64,000 nucleotides of DNA from Cohnella sp. OV330 (GCF_900112065.1 NZ_FOKE01000005.1:124001-188000), one strand, 5' to 3'; shown: positions 35,015-45,525, counted from the stretch's first letter. The notes: a model not told the origin generated them from the sequence alone. Numbers and translations: made by a program.

Positions 35015-38000
35015 TTACGGCGCCAACAGCTTTAATTCCCCGAAGGCGGACGTATCCGTCCAGTTCGTAGACTCGCCGGCCCATACCGTTTGGCTTTGCC
35101 GGCCGTTGCCGTCGTCCTCGTCATTGTTCGCGATATCGAAGCCGATAAGCATGCCGGCGGATGGCGTAATGCCGAGCGAACTCCACGGAATCGCCATCTC
35201 CACGCTGTATCCGCCCGCCGTCGCGGCCCATGCGTGCTGCACGCCGTTCGTGAAGCTTCGCGACTCGAACAGGGCGCTGTCGTTCCAGCCTTTGATAAAC
35301 TGCCGGTCAAAGCCGTCATAGCTCGTGCCCTTGTTATGATCTCCGTCGATATAAATCTCGACGGAATCGTCGGAATAGGGCTCCGCCGAATTGTTGTACA
35401 GATTGGCGTCGGCGACCGCGATCCCGACGTACAAATAGTTATCGTCCCACAGTACCCCGAACTGCGTGGTGTTGTTAGAAGTTCCGCTCACGTTTTTGCT
35501 CGCTTGTTTCGTGATCGCCCATGCCGTTTCGCCGAGCGAGCCGTCGATTTGGATGGCGGCATTCGTCTTGGCCACGGAGAGCAGCGTGTAGGACGCATCC
35601 ATCGTGACGCTGACCGTGTTGCTCGCCGCCGATACGTTGTTTTCCGCATCCTTCGCTTTCACGCTGAAGTTATAGCTGGTTCCCGGCGTCAGCCCGGTGA
35701 CCGTATAGGTCGTCGAAGCGACGGATGCAACCAAACTGGCGCCGTTATAAACGTTGTAGCCGGTCACGCCGACATTGTCCGTCGAAGCCGTCCAGGACAA
35801 GGTCGCCGTCCGGTCGGTGTGCGAGGGCGCCGTCAAATTCGCTGGCGCTGTCGGCGGTTGCGTATCTCCGATCGAGACGGAGGACAGCTGGAGGCTCCCG
35901 AAGGCGGACGTATTCGTCCAGTTATCGTTCGTGCCTGCCCACATCAGCTGGCTCTCGCGGGCGGCGCCGGTGTCCGTGTCATTGTTCGCCACGTCGAAGC
36001 CGACGGTCAAGCCGGCGGTCGGCGTCAGGCCGAGCGAGCTCCACGGAATCGCAAGCTCCACGCTGTATCCGCCCGGAATCGGCGCCCATGCGTGCAGCAC
36101 CCCGTTTGGCATCGTTCGCTGCAGCCAGAGCGCGCCGTCGTTCCAGCCCTTTACGTACTGTTGGTCATAACTGTCATACGTCGTCCCTTTATTGTTGTTG
36201 CTGTCGATATAAACCTCGACGGAGTCGTCGTAATAGGGCAGCGTAGCGGTATTGTACAGATTGCCGTCGATGACTTTGACGCCCACGTACAAATAATTGT
36301 TGTCCCACACTGTACTGAATTGGGCCGTATTGTTCGGCGTGCCGACGATCGCCTTCTTGATTTGCTTGAACGCGGACGCCGACCAGCCTGCTTCGTCAAG
36401 CGTTCCGTTCACGGTTATGGCGGCGATCGTCTTCTTCGCCTGATACAGATACGGATCGGTCGTGAGATTCAGCGCGGCGCTCGCCGCGGACACGTTGCCT
36501 GCCGCATCCTTCGCTTTGACGCTGAAGGTATAGGCGGTATTCGCCGTAAGGCCGGTCGCGGAATACGCGTTGGACGCGGCGGTTCCGATCAAAGTCGAAC
36601 CTTGATACACCTCATATTGGGCGACGCCGATATTGTCCGAGGACGCATCCCACGCGAGGTCTGCCGTCGTCTCGCTCTTTGACGCCAAGCGCAAATTGCC
36701 GGGAGCCGTCGGCGGCGCAAAATCGCGGTCGCGGACGACTTTCACATCATCGAATTCCACGCTTGTTTTAAAGGCGTACAGACCGATTTTCCCCGAAGTA
36801 AGGCTCGTATCCGTAACCGACAATTCCTTGAACCCGTTCACGTACAAATCGAGCGTGCTGTTGTTCAATACCGCCGTGAACGAGTAAACGACGTTCGTCG
36901 TCATGATGTAATTTTTCGCGGTCAGAATCGTGATTGCCCCGTTCACCGATTTCCCGATCTGCAGCTTGCCCGCCTTGACCCGGAAGTAGTAAAAGTTGCC
37001 CGGATCTTGATAGCGAGCCGTAATGCCGGCTGCCAGGTCGCTGTCGTTCTGCGTAAGTTTAATATTCGTTTCCACGCTGTAATTGGTATACGCGCTTGCG
37101 TCGACCGTGCTGAACGAATCGACCGTCGGCCAGGAGGATTGCCTGTAAACCTTGGATCCGCCCGACGTTATGACGGACCAGATCCCGTTCGCGGAGGTCC
37201 AGCCGTCCGCAACCCCGTCCTGAAAATCGTCGCTGAAGGCAAGCGTGCCCGGACCTGCCGCGGTCGTCGCGGCAAGCGTATTGCTCGCTGCAGACGTGCT
37301 GCCTGCGGCGTCGAACGAACGAACCGTCACCGAATACGAGCGGTCCGGCAGCAGGTTCGTAAGCGTATAGGTCGTGCCCGAGGTAGCGGCCACCTGCTTG
37401 GAACCGACGTATAGGTTGTAACCGACGACGCCGGACAGATTGGACGGCGGACTCCAGCTCAGGCTGAGACTCGTGAGCGTTGCCGATGTCTTCGTCAGAT
37501 TCGTCGGCGATGCCGGCGGAGACGCCGTCGTCACGCTCAGCGCATTGCTCGCGGCCGAGAGATTGCCCGCGCCGTCTTTGGCCCGCACCGTAAACGAATA
37601 CGTCGTGTTAGGCGTTAAGCCGCTTACGGTATAGCTGGTGCTCGAAGGCGTCGTGGTGGCCCCGACGTACGTGCCTCCGTTGTAAATGTTGTATCCGGCC
37701 ACGCCGGTATTGTCGGTCGAAGCCGTCCAGGACAGGTTGACGGTCGCCGACGTAAGCGACGGAGACGTCAGGTTCGCAGGCGTAGTCGGCGGTTCCGTAT
37801 CTGTCCCTTCGCTCATCAGGGTGTCGCCGTAATAAACGCCGTTGCCGTTCGTTCCGATATAAACGCGTCCCCAGGTTTGTCGGTCGCCTTCCATCGTATT
37901 GGCTTCGTCGCCGATCGCCGGGTCGAGTACGTCGATCTTCGCCCAGGTGGCGCCGAAGTCGTCGGAGCGGAAAATACCGACGGTACTGTCCACCTTGCCG

Positions 38001-39952
38001 TAGACGAAGACGGTAGGATCCGGAGAGCCGAGCTTGTTTTTCCCGAATGCGAACAGCGTTGCCTGCTGCACGTTCGGCAGCTGCGTCCACGTATCGCCGG
38101 CATTGCTGGAGCGCCAGAGACCTCCCCCATCCAGGCTGGCCCACAATTCGCCGGCCTTGCCCGGTGCTGCCTTGATGCTGAAATACGCGGGCGTCTTGCT
38201 CAGCGATACCGGTATCGTGGAAGCGAGCGACCAAGAGGCCCCTCCGTTCGTGCTGCGGAACAATTTCCACGTCCCTCGTTCCAACAGATAGAACGTGTTG
38301 TTATTGACCCGGTCGGACGCGAGAGGCTGGTACCAGACCCAGAAATCGTGTACCGTTCCGGACGGCGCGCCCGTTCCCGGCGTCCACGATAGCCCCCGAT
38401 CGGTCGAATACAGCGGACTGCCGAATTGGGGTACCCAGACCATCGTCTCGCTGCCGGCCGATACGGCGATGCGGCCCGCGATGCCCGGCGGATTCGGGAA
38501 CGCCGTCCAGGTCGCCCCGTTGTTGGTGCTGTAGCCGCCGCCTCCCGAGCTGGCATAGCGCGTGGAGCCTACCCGGGCGATGAAGTTCGGATTGCTCTCT
38601 TGAAAGTCGATGGAAGTCGTATCGCCCATCGAAGGTCCGCCGAATTTGGTGCTCGGATACGTCGCAAGCGACGTATGGCGCAGGCCGTCGACATCCGCGT
38701 GCCCGCTCAGCAGCGGCGCGCCGATCGGCGTGCTGCGCAGGGTGAACGTCACCACTTCCTCATGGCCTTCTTCGTACGTATACCAGTGGGACGGGCTTGC
38801 CGTTATATCGTCCGTACGCCATGTGCCGTAGAAGTCGGTCAGCCACACCCGCTTCGGGTCATGGGGATCGATGGTCAAGGTGGACGTATTGGCGGCGAAC
38901 CAATTACTCGTCCACCAAGGAACGTTCTGATGCTTGACGAAAGTGATCTGCGTCCAGTTCGTGCCGCCGTTCGTCGATCGGTAGATCGGCGCCGGCGTGT
39001 TCGAGCCATCCTCGATGGCCGTCATCACGATGTTCGAATTGGTGGGATCTACCGTAATGCCGTTGTATCTTCCTGTCGACGGCGGCGTAATATCCGTCCA
39101 TACGCCGCCTGCATACTTGGCGACGCCCGACTCGTAAGTTACGTACAGGGTGCCGCCACCGGCAAGAACAGCCCGACGAGGCGTCAACGGGCTTCCGGCC
39201 ATCAGCGTCCAAGACGCTCCCCCGTCCGTGCTTCGGTAGATACCGGTGCCTTTGACGCCGACATAGATCGTCTGCGACGGATTGCCCGGAGACCCCGTGC
39301 TCTTGTCGAACATGACAAAGTTGAGTCCGGTCGGATCGGCGCCCATGGTCGGGAAGCTCGTTACCTGCTGCCAGGAGCCGTTGCTCGCGCCGGACGTGCT
39401 TTTCCAAAGCCCGTCGTACCGGGTTCCCATGTAGATGATTTGACCGTCGTTCGGATCCACGGCAAGCCGCTCGCCCAAATCCCGGCCCGACCCGTTGCCA
39501 TAATGTCTGGGAGTGAAGCCGGTCGGGTTCCACGTGGCTCCCCGGTCCGTCGATTTCAGAATATCCGCCGGCGCGCCGACATAGTTGTACTTGCCCGCCG
39601 CGATGTACACCACTTCCGGGTTCGACGGATCGAGGGCGATGCTGTCAACGCCGTAATAGTTGTATTTCTCGCGTGGAACCGCATTCAAAAGCGGAATCCA
39701 CTTCTGATTGGCCGAGTCCCAGCGCAAAGCGCCGCCGACGTCGGTGCGGATATAAACGAGATCCGGCTCGGTCGGGTGAATGGCGATCCCGGTTACGAAG
39801 CCGCCCCCGCCGATGCGCACGTTTTGCCAATTGTAAGCTTCCGGTTGAGCGGCATTGAGGGATTTAACATTGAACAGGAGCATACCGATCAGAAAAAAGA
39901 GCATCAAAACAACGCGCGATTTCCATCTTTTCGATAATTCCAAGCCGATCAT
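35015..39952 (-). CDS. Multimodular secreted xyloglucanase (GH74-FN3-CBM9)
   Basis: A 1645-residue exported enzyme with a signal peptide at about 1-35 (cut after LNAA). Residues 37-713 are a GH74 tandem propeller with repeated BNR/Asp-box motifs such as STDGGASWTL; the base is Asp71 in YIRTDVGGALRWD and the likely acid Asp lies in SGHADVDGLRH (420-422). FN3 domains follow at about 720-805 and 810-897, then a concanavalin-like domain at 900-1076 (FSDDFQDGVADGW), an FN3 to 1165, a CBM9-like domain to about 1390, an FN3 and a second CBM9-like domain ending at 1645. It should cut xyloglucan outside the cell. The ATG at 39952 has GGGAGG 8 bases upstream. It is the last gene of the sugar-import locus at 40095-48526. 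Confidence 0.92.
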   Translation of the reverse strand: MIGLELSKRWKSRVVLMLFFLIGMLLFNVKSLNAAQPEAYNWQNVRIGGGGFVTGIAIHPTEPDLVYIRTDVGGALRWDSANQKWIPLLNAVPREKYNYYGVDSIALDPSNPEVVYIAAGKYNYVGAPADILKSTDRGATWNPTGFTPRHYGNGSGRDLGERLAVDPNDGQIIYMGTRYDGLWKSTSGASNGSWQQVTSFPTMGADPTGLNFVMFDKSTGSPGNPSQTIYVGVKGTGIYRSTDGGASWTLMAGSPLTPRRAVLAGGGTLYVTYESGVAKYAGGVWTDITPPSTGRYNGITVDPTNSNIVMTAIEDGSNTPAPIYRSTNGGTNWTQITFVKHQNVPWWTSNWFAANTSTLTIDPHDPKRVWLTDFYGTWRTDDITASPSHWYTYEEGHEEVVTFTLRSTPIGAPLLSGHADVDGLRHTSLATYPSTKFGGPSMGDTTSIDFQESNPNFIARVGSTRYASSGGGGYSTNNGATWTAFPNPPGIAGRIAVSAGSETMVWVPQFGSPLYSTDRGLSWTPGTGAPSGTVHDFWVWYQPLASDRVNNNTFYLLERGTWKLFRSTNGGASWSLASTIPVSLSKTPAYFSIKAAPGKAGELWASLDGGGLWRSSNAGDTWTQLPNVQQATLFAFGKNKLGSPDPTVFVYGKVDSTVGIFRSDDFGATWAKIDVLDPAIGDEANTMEGDRQTWGRVYIGTNGNGVYYGDTLMSEGTDTEPPTTPANLTSPSLTSATVNLSWTASTDNTGVAGYNIYNGGTYVGATTTPSSTSYTVSGLTPNTTYSFTVRAKDGAGNLSAASNALSVTTASPPASPTNLTKTSATLTSLSLSWSPPSNLSGVVGYNLYVGSKQVAATSGTTYTLTNLLPDRSYSVTVRSFDAAGSTSAASNTLAATTAAGPGTLAFSDDFQDGVADGWTSANGIWSVITSGGSKVYRQSSWPTVDSFSTVDASAYTNYSVETNIKLTQNDSDLAAGITARYQDPGNFYYFRVKAGKLQIGKSVNGAITILTAKNYIMTTNVVYSFTAVLNNSTLDLYVNGFKELSVTDTSLTSGKIGLYAFKTSVEFDDVKVVRDRDFAPPTAPGNLRLASKSETTADLAWDASSDNIGVAQYEVYQGSTLIGTAASNAYSATGLTANTAYTFSVKAKDAAGNVSAASAALNLTTDPYLYQAKKTIAAITVNGTLDEAGWSASAFKQIKKAIVGTPNNTAQFSTVWDNNYLYVGVKVIDGNLYNTATLPYYDDSVEVYIDSNNNKGTTYDSYDQQYVKGWNDGALWLQRTMPNGVLHAWAPIPGGYSVELAIPWSSLGLTPTAGLTVGFDVANNDTDTGAARESQLMWAGTNDNWTNTSAFGSLQLSSVSIGDTQPPTAPANLTAPSHTDRTATLSWTASTDNVGVTGYNVYNGASLVASVASTTYTVTGLTPGTSYNFSVKAKDAENNVSAASNTVSVTMDASYTLLSVAKTNAAIQIDGSLGETAWAITKQASKNVSGTSNNTTQFGVLWDDNYLYVGIAVADANLYNNSAEPYSDDSVEIYIDGDHNKGTSYDGFDRQFIKGWNDSALFESRSFTNGVQHAWAATAGGYSVEMAIPWSSLGITPSAGMLIGFDIANNDEDDGNGRQSQTVWAGESTNWTDTSAFGELKLLAP

Positions 39953-40043
39953 CCCTATTCCCTCCCATAATGGATATCCACTTGCCCGACTTTCAGCATT
40001 TATCCCCCCTTTGCGTAATCTACTTTTTGGATTAAATACAGCA

Positions 40044-40091
40044 AGTGCGGCAGCCTGCGCTTTCCAAGAGAAGCTAGCAGACTGCCGCACT
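40044..40091 (-). other. Inverted repeat between binding-protein and GH74 genes
   Basis: AGTGCGGCAG and CTGCCGCACT are perfect 10-bp arms around 28 bases. On the minus strand it lies 3 bases after the binding-protein stop and is not followed by a T-run. It may slow exonucleases or reduce readthrough into the GH74 gene. Confidence 0.6.
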
Positions 40092-40094
40092 GCG

Positions 40095-41645
40095 TTATTT
40101 CTTAACCGTCGCGTACCAGGCGTTGATTTCGTCGTAGCTCGTTTGGCCGCCGGCCTTTTTATATTGGTCCGTGAAGGCGTCGAACCCAGCCAATTGCTCG
40201 GCGCCGACGATCACTTTGACGGCATAATCGTTGACCATCTGGCCGAGCTGCGCGTCTTCCTTGGAGTAATCCGGCAAATAGGGCGCCAATCCCAGAGGAT
40301 TTTTCTTGAACGCTTCCGGCTTCTGCTGCTTGTTCAGCGCTTCCCAGCCCTTGTAGAGCCGCTCGTCCTTGCGGACGCGGGCCTGCCAATAGATCGGATA
40401 GTTTTTCTCGTCGATACCGGTCAAATAGTTGCTGGCCGAGCCGCGCTCGTCATTGAAGATCGGCAGAATCGGATAATAGTTTCCGTCCTTGAACGTATGG
40501 TGCGTGCCCTCCAGGCCGATCGCCATGTTTTTGAACGTATCCGGGTCCAGCTTGGCGTCGATCCATTTGATCGCGTCTTCCGGATGCTTGGAGGACTTTG
40601 GCACGAAGGTCAGCCGGTCGAAACCGGATGACTGCGCCAGGCCTGCCTGGCCGTCCTTGCTTGCCAGCGCGGGAATGTACGCATACGCGGCATCCGGGAA
40701 GTTTTTCTTAAGCGCGTCGTCGATCTGCGGAATGTCGGCCCAGTGCAGCACGATGACGCCCGCCTTGCCGTTCGTGAACTTTTCCTTCACCGTCGCGTCC
40801 TTGTTGATCGCGAACTCCTGATCGAGCAGCCCTTGCTTGTAAAGATCGGACATGTACGACAAATAGTCCTTAAACGAAGGATTCATGGCGCGGGGGACCA
40901 GCTTGCCGTCCACTTCGTTCCAATCGTTAACGATGCCGAAGGCGCCGACGATGTTGTCGACCATCGGAACGTCGCCCTTGATCGCCATCGGGATGTTTTT
41001 GGCTCCGTTGCCGCCGGGGTCCTTTTCCTTGAACGCTTTGAGGACGGCCGTCAGCTCGTCGAGCGTCGTCGGCACTTGCAGACCCAGCTTATCCAGCCAA
41101 TCCTTGCGGATCATCAGGCTCGTGCCGACGGATTCGATGGATCTCGTCGGAATCGCATAGATCTTGCCGTCGACCTTGGCCATTTCCAGCGTCTCTGCGG
41201 ATAACGACGCCTTGATGTTTTTCCCGTATTTCTCAATGAGCGGCGTCAGATCGACCAGCGCGCCCTTTTTGGCATAGTCGGCATAAATGGCTTTGGAGCT
41301 GCTATCCCCGCCCGTCGAGACGATGTCGTAAGGCTCGGAGGAAGCGATCAGCAGATTGAGTTTGTCCTCCGGCTTATCCACCGGGAGCGCTTCGTAATTG
41401 ACTTTGTAGCCGGTCTTCTCTTCCAGCATGGCGGCGATCGGATCTTTTTCGAAGTTGGGGCCCAGACGCATAAGCGCTTTCAATTCGGGCTTGGCGGCTT
41501 CGCTTGCCGACGGGGACTGGGTGGACGGCGCCGAGGCGCTTTTCTCCGCATTGCCCGCTCCCTCGCCATTCGATCCGCATGCGGAAAGAAGCATGAGGCT
41601 GACCGCCGCAGGGAGCGCGATCCATTTGTTCATCGTTTTCATCAT
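40095..41645 (-). CDS. Oligosaccharide ABC transporter substrate-binding lipoprotein
   Basis: A 516-residue lipoprotein; lipobox LLSAC with Cys23, then a Ser/Ala/Glu linker and the mature domain from about 52 (LKALMRLGPNFEKDPIAAMLEEKTGYKVNYEAL). The motif YDIVSTGGDSS and the overall length are typical of binding proteins that serve LplB/LplC permeases. The first ATG at 41645 has GGGAGG about 11 bases upstream. It lies between the permease genes and the GH74 xyloglucanase, so xyloglucan oligosaccharides are the likely ligand. This is inference from context. Confidence 0.92.
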   Translation of the reverse strand: MMKTMNKWIALPAAVSLMLLSACGSNGEGAGNAEKSASAPSTQSPSASEAAKPELKALMRLGPNFEKDPIAAMLEEKTGYKVNYEALPVDKPEDKLNLLIASSEPYDIVSTGGDSSSKAIYADYAKKGALVDLTPLIEKYGKNIKASLSAETLEMAKVDGKIYAIPTRSIESVGTSLMIRKDWLDKLGLQVPTTLDELTAVLKAFKEKDPGGNGAKNIPMAIKGDVPMVDNIVGAFGIVNDWNEVDGKLVPRAMNPSFKDYLSYMSDLYKQGLLDQEFAINKDATVKEKFTNGKAGVIVLHWADIPQIDDALKKNFPDAAYAYIPALASKDGQAGLAQSSGFDRLTFVPKSSKHPEDAIKWIDAKLDPDTFKNMAIGLEGTHHTFKDGNYYPILPIFNDERGSASNYLTGIDEKNYPIYWQARVRKDERLYKGWEALNKQQKPEAFKKNPLGLAPYLPDYSKEDAQLGQMVNDYAVKVIVGAEQLAGFDAFTDQYKKAGGQTSYDEINAWYATVKK

Positions 41646-41722
41646 CTTTTTCTTAAACCTCCCGTGTATCGTTTACGATTTATCATTAAGCGGCGGTGTT
41701 TTCCGCCGGCGTTAATGCAGCA

Positions 41723-42604
41723 TCAACCTTTGACGGAGCCGATCAATACGCCCTTGATAAAATACTTCTGAAGGAACGGATAGACGAGAAGAATCGGTAC
41801 GGTTGAAGCGACTACGGTAGCGGCCCGGATGCTTTCCGGCGACATATTCATTAGATCATCTGCTGACTTGTTGATCGCGTTTGCCGTATCGTTCTCCATC
41901 ACGACGTCGCGCAGATGCAATTGAAGCGTTTTGAGCGCAGGATCGTTGATGTAGAGCATCGGACTGAAGTAGTCGTTCCAAAAGCCGACGGCATAGAACA
42001 AGGCGATCGTCGCGAGAACGGGCATGCTGAGCGGCAAAATGATGCGGAACAGGATCGTATAGGACCTCGCTCCGTCGATCCGCGCCGATTCTTCAAGCGC
42101 TTCGGGAAGCCCCTCGTAATAACTCTTGATCACCAGCATGTTGAAAACGCTGATCATCGCCGGCAAAATGAGCGACCATAGACTGTTGATCAGATGCAGC
42201 TCGCGGATCAGCAGATAATTGGGAATGAGTCCGCCGTTAAACAGCATCGTGAAGATGAACATCACCATGATGAAGGAAATGCCCGGCAAATGTCGCTTGG
42301 ACAGCGGATAGGCCGTAATCGCCGTCACCAGGATGCTGAGCAGGGTCCCCACCGACGTCACGATGACCGAGATGACGAACGCCCGGCTGAAGGCGTGGGA
42401 GGTAACGACGTTCACCAGCGTATCGATCTGGAAGCCGACAGGCAGCAGGTTCACGCGGCCCGATACGAGCGCCCAGTCGGAGCTTACGGATTTGGAAAAA
42501 ACATAAATGACGGGCAGCAGCGTTATGAGTCCCAAGACGATCATGAAGCCGTAGACGAAGATATCCAGCACCCAGTCGCCAAACGTTCTTTTATGAATGT
42601 GCAT
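41723..42604 (-). CDS. Sugar ABC transporter permease, LplC/MalG type (xyloglucan locus)
   Basis: A 293-residue permease with about six transmembrane segments, opening with FGDWVLDIFVYGFMIVLGLITLLPVIYV. The EAA loop is EESARIDGARSYTILFRIILP. The C-terminal tail KYFIKGVLIGSVKG is nearly identical to that of the permease at 4759-5655, though the proteins otherwise differ. It starts 12 bases after the LplB gene and is followed by the binding-protein gene. It would import the oligosaccharides released by the GH74 enzyme. Confidence 0.93.
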   Translation of the reverse strand: MHIHKRTFGDWVLDIFVYGFMIVLGLITLLPVIYVFSKSVSSDWALVSGRVNLLPVGFQIDTLVNVVTSHAFSRAFVISVIVTSVGTLLSILVTAITAYPLSKRHLPGISFIMVMFIFTMLFNGGLIPNYLLIRELHLINSLWSLILPAMISVFNMLVIKSYYEGLPEALEESARIDGARSYTILFRIILPLSMPVLATIALFYAVGFWNDYFSPMLYINDPALKTLQLHLRDVVMENDTANAINKSADDLMNMSPESIRAATVVASTVPILLVYPFLQKYFIKGVLIGSVKG

Positions 42605-42616
42605 GTCAGCTCTCCC

Positions 42617-43582
42617 TTACCAGATTCCGCGCTTCAGCACTCTCTTGCTGAACCAGTTGCCGGAGACGACCAGAATGAAGCCGACGACCGAATTGAAGAG
42701 GCCGACCGCGGTGCTGAAGCTGTAATCCATCTTGCCGAGGCCCGTCCGATAGACATAGGTGCCGATGACGTCGCCGGATTCGTAGACGGTAGGATTGTAC
42801 ATCGTCAGGATCTGCTCCGTACCCGCGTCCAGCACGATGCCGAGTCTCAGAATGAGCATCAGGATGATCGTCGGCAATAGGCCGGGAAGCGAGATATGCC
42901 ACATCTGCCGCAGGCGGCTTGCGCCGTCGATCGAAGCCGCTTCGTATTGCTCCTGCTCGATGCTCGCGAGCGCGGCGATGAAGATGATGGCGTTCCACCC
43001 GATCTCCTTCCAGCCCGCCGTGAACACGACGACGCTTCGGAACACGCTGTTGTCCATAAAAAACTTGATCGGTTCGCCGCCGAACCATTGGATGACGGAA
43101 TTGACAAAGCCGTCGGAAGGAGACAGGATGGTCATGAATAGACCGGAGATGATGACCCAGGACAAGAAGTGGGGCATGTAAATGATCGTCTGGACGGTCC
43201 GCTTGAACGCCGTGAAGCGAATCTCGTTCAGCAGCAGCGCGATGAGGATCGGGATCGGGAACAGCAGCACGATCTTGTAGATACTGATGAGCAGCGTATT
43301 CGCGAACACTTGCATGAATTCCGAGGAATGCATGAGCTTGCGGAACTGCTCCAGCCCCACCCATTCGCTTGCCGAGATCCCGTCGAAGATGTTGTAATCC
43401 TGAAATGCGATCACGACGCCGTACATGGGGACGTATTTGAACAGGAGCAGTAGCAGAAGGCCGGGCACCAGCAGCAAATAGGTATCGAAGTTTCGCCATA
43501 CCAATCGCCGTCTGCTTTCGCGTTTGCGCGAAACGCGAGTCCGTTCTGCCTTATCGTTCAATGGGGTGATAAGCTCGCTCAT
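42617..43582 (-). CDS. Sugar ABC transporter permease, LplB type (xyloglucan locus)
   Basis: A 321-residue permease with a basic cytoplasmic N-terminus (about 1-35, RVSRKRESRRRLVWR), then about six transmembrane segments beginning YLLLVPGLLLLLLFKYVPMYG. The EAA loop reads EAASIDGASRLRQMWHISLP. It pairs with the LplC gene 12 bases downstream. It lies 94 bases after the histidine kinase gene; a separate promoter could be in that space, but none is clear. Confidence 0.93.
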   Translation of the reverse strand: MSELITPLNDKAERTRVSRKRESRRRLVWRNFDTYLLLVPGLLLLLLFKYVPMYGVVIAFQDYNIFDGISASEWVGLEQFRKLMHSSEFMQVFANTLLISIYKIVLLFPIPILIALLLNEIRFTAFKRTVQTIIYMPHFLSWVIISGLFMTILSPSDGFVNSVIQWFGGEPIKFFMDNSVFRSVVVFTAGWKEIGWNAIIFIAALASIEQEQYEAASIDGASRLRQMWHISLPGLLPTIILMLILRLGIVLDAGTEQILTMYNPTVYESGDVIGTYVYRTGLGKMDYSFSTAVGLFNSVVGFILVVSGNWFSKRVLKRGIW

Positions 43583-43676
43583 ATCATGGTAGCACCTCCT
43601 GCACTTATGGCTTCATTGTACCTGCAGGGCGATGCGTCATGTAGATGGCAATCCGACACTTTCACGTCGTATCCTA

Positions 43677-45488
43677 CTATGTTTGTTGCTCCTGCTGCGC
43701 CCTGAGACGAATGGTCACGACCGTGCCCTCGCCCGGACGGGAGAGGACCGTAAGTCCGTATTCATAGCCGGCCATCAGCTTGATTCGCTCGTTCACGTTG
43801 AAAAGCCCGTACGAGCTGCCGCCTCCTTCGGAACGCTGCGAAGGACGCGATTCGGACAATAGACCGGCAGCCAGCTCCTCCTCCATGCCGATGCCGTCAT
43901 CCGAGATCGCGATGACAAGCTCGTCGCCGATCAGGCGCGCGCGAATGCAAATCGTCCCGGTTTTGCTTTTGTTCTTGCGGATGCCGTGCAGGAGCGCATT
44001 TTCGACGATGGGCTGCAGCGTCAGCTTCGGAATGATGCACGCGTTCGCCTCCGGCTCCGCTTCGATCGCGAATTCGAACGTCGAAGGAAACCGATTCTGC
44101 TGAATTTCCAGATACACTCTCGCAAGCTCCAGTTCGTCCGCTACGCGGACATCATCCTTCCCTTTGTTCAGGCTCAGCCGGAAATAGTCGGACAGGCTTT
44201 CGATCATATGGCTGATATCGTCGGCGTCGCGCGAGATCGCGAGCCAGTTGATCGTGTCCAGCGTATTGTAGAGGAAGTGCGGGTTAATCTGCGCCTGCAG
44301 CGCGCGAAGCTCGGCTTCCCGTTCCAGCATTTTCGATCGATAGGCTTCCTCCATCAGATCCTTCACCCGGTGCACCAAGTGATCGACGACCCGCTCGAGC
44401 AAATAAAAGTCGCCCCCCGTGACCGTACGCGCCTCCTCAAGCCCTTCGACGCCTTCCGTGCGGATCGTCTTGACGACCGACTTGATGCGGCGGTTCATGC
44501 CGTTAATGACGAACGCCAGCAGCACGAATACGAGAATCAAAAACATGACCGTCATGCCCGCGATCGTCGCGATGCCGGACCATTGACTTAACGCGGTCGC
44601 GCGGTGCGTCAGACCGGTCTTAGGCACCTCCAGCACGAGCCGCCAATCCGCGGTTTTGATCGGCGCGAGCAGCCCGAACAAATCGACGCCGCCGTCGGAT
44701 CGTTCGAGGATCCCTTCGTCGGACTCGCTCGCGAGCGCAGACTTGGTGCCGACCAAGGCATGCTCCGCGCTGTAAACGATCGTCCCGCTGCGATCCATGA
44801 TATAGATGCGGCTTTGCGCCGGGAAATCAAGCTCGGAAAGGATGTCCGCGACCATCTTTTCGGGAACGTCCAGCATCAGCACGCCAAGCGTCCGATCGAA
44901 ATTCCGCGGGTGCCTCAGCATGCGGACGCAGGAAAGAATCCGTGTCGGTCCCGCGTCCAGATAGTGTTCTTCGTAGACCCCCGTCCAAACGATGCTGCCC
45001 CCGGCGTTCATGACTTCTTCGCGCCAAGGGCGTTCTTTCACGTTGTCCAGCGGAAAAAGATTCAATAAATCGAAGCCGTACAGATTGTCCGGATCGGTAA
45101 AAATACGCGCCCTGACGATGTCGGGCGCCGTCTGCACCGACTCGAGCAAATTGCGCAGCTCCTTCGATTGATTGATGCGCTCGATGATCGGATGGGCAGG
45201 ATCCAGATTTTCATACAGCTTATGGTTCATGAATAAGGAATTGGATGAATTTTGCACGTAATCGAGCCGCGAGCTCAAGTTAATGCCTGCCTGCTTCAGC
45301 GTCTGCTTCATGGTCTGGGTCACCTCCTCCTGCAAAATCCGGGAGGACTGTTCGTAATAGACGAACAGCATGATGCAAGCCGGCAGAAAAATCAGCAGTC
45401 CGTAGGCGAGCATCCATCTTCTGGCCGCCAATATGCCTTGCCACAGCTCGAATGCGCGGCTCCTTCTTTTTCGCAGGACGCTTTTCAC
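43677..45488 (-). CDS. YesM-type sensor histidine kinase (xyloglucan locus)
   Basis: A 603-residue kinase. Transmembrane segments lie at about 25-46 and 303-328, and the extracellular sensor between them contains a dCache-like pattern (SRIYIMDRSGTIVYSAEH). A HAMP-like linker leads to the His_kinase motif ALQAQINPHFLYNTLD with His404. The ATPase region shows VENALLHG, DDGIGM and GGGSSYGLFNVNERIKL. It lies 37 bases after the response regulator gene, the reverse of the gene order in the locus at 1-2903. It most likely senses oligosaccharides from xyloglucan breakdown, by inference from context. Confidence 0.93.
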   Translation of the reverse strand: MKSVLRKRRSRAFELWQGILAARRWMLAYGLLIFLPACIMLFVYYEQSSRILQEEVTQTMKQTLKQAGINLSSRLDYVQNSSNSLFMNHKLYENLDPAHPIIERINQSKELRNLLESVQTAPDIVRARIFTDPDNLYGFDLLNLFPLDNVKERPWREEVMNAGGSIVWTGVYEEHYLDAGPTRILSCVRMLRHPRNFDRTLGVLMLDVPEKMVADILSELDFPAQSRIYIMDRSGTIVYSAEHALVGTKSALASESDEGILERSDGGVDLFGLLAPIKTADWRLVLEVPKTGLTHRATALSQWSGIATIAGMTVMFLILVFVLLAFVINGMNRRIKSVVKTIRTEGVEGLEEARTVTGGDFYLLERVVDHLVHRVKDLMEEAYRSKMLEREAELRALQAQINPHFLYNTLDTINWLAISRDADDISHMIESLSDYFRLSLNKGKDDVRVADELELARVYLEIQQNRFPSTFEFAIEAEPEANACIIPKLTLQPIVENALLHGIRKNKSKTGTICIRARLIGDELVIAISDDGIGMEEELAAGLLSESRPSQRSEGGGSSYGLFNVNERIKLMAGYEYGLTVLSRPGEGTVVTIRLRAQQEQQT

Positions 45489-45525
45489 CGGATCGACTCC
45501 TTTTGCATGGAACCCCGTTCCTCTT

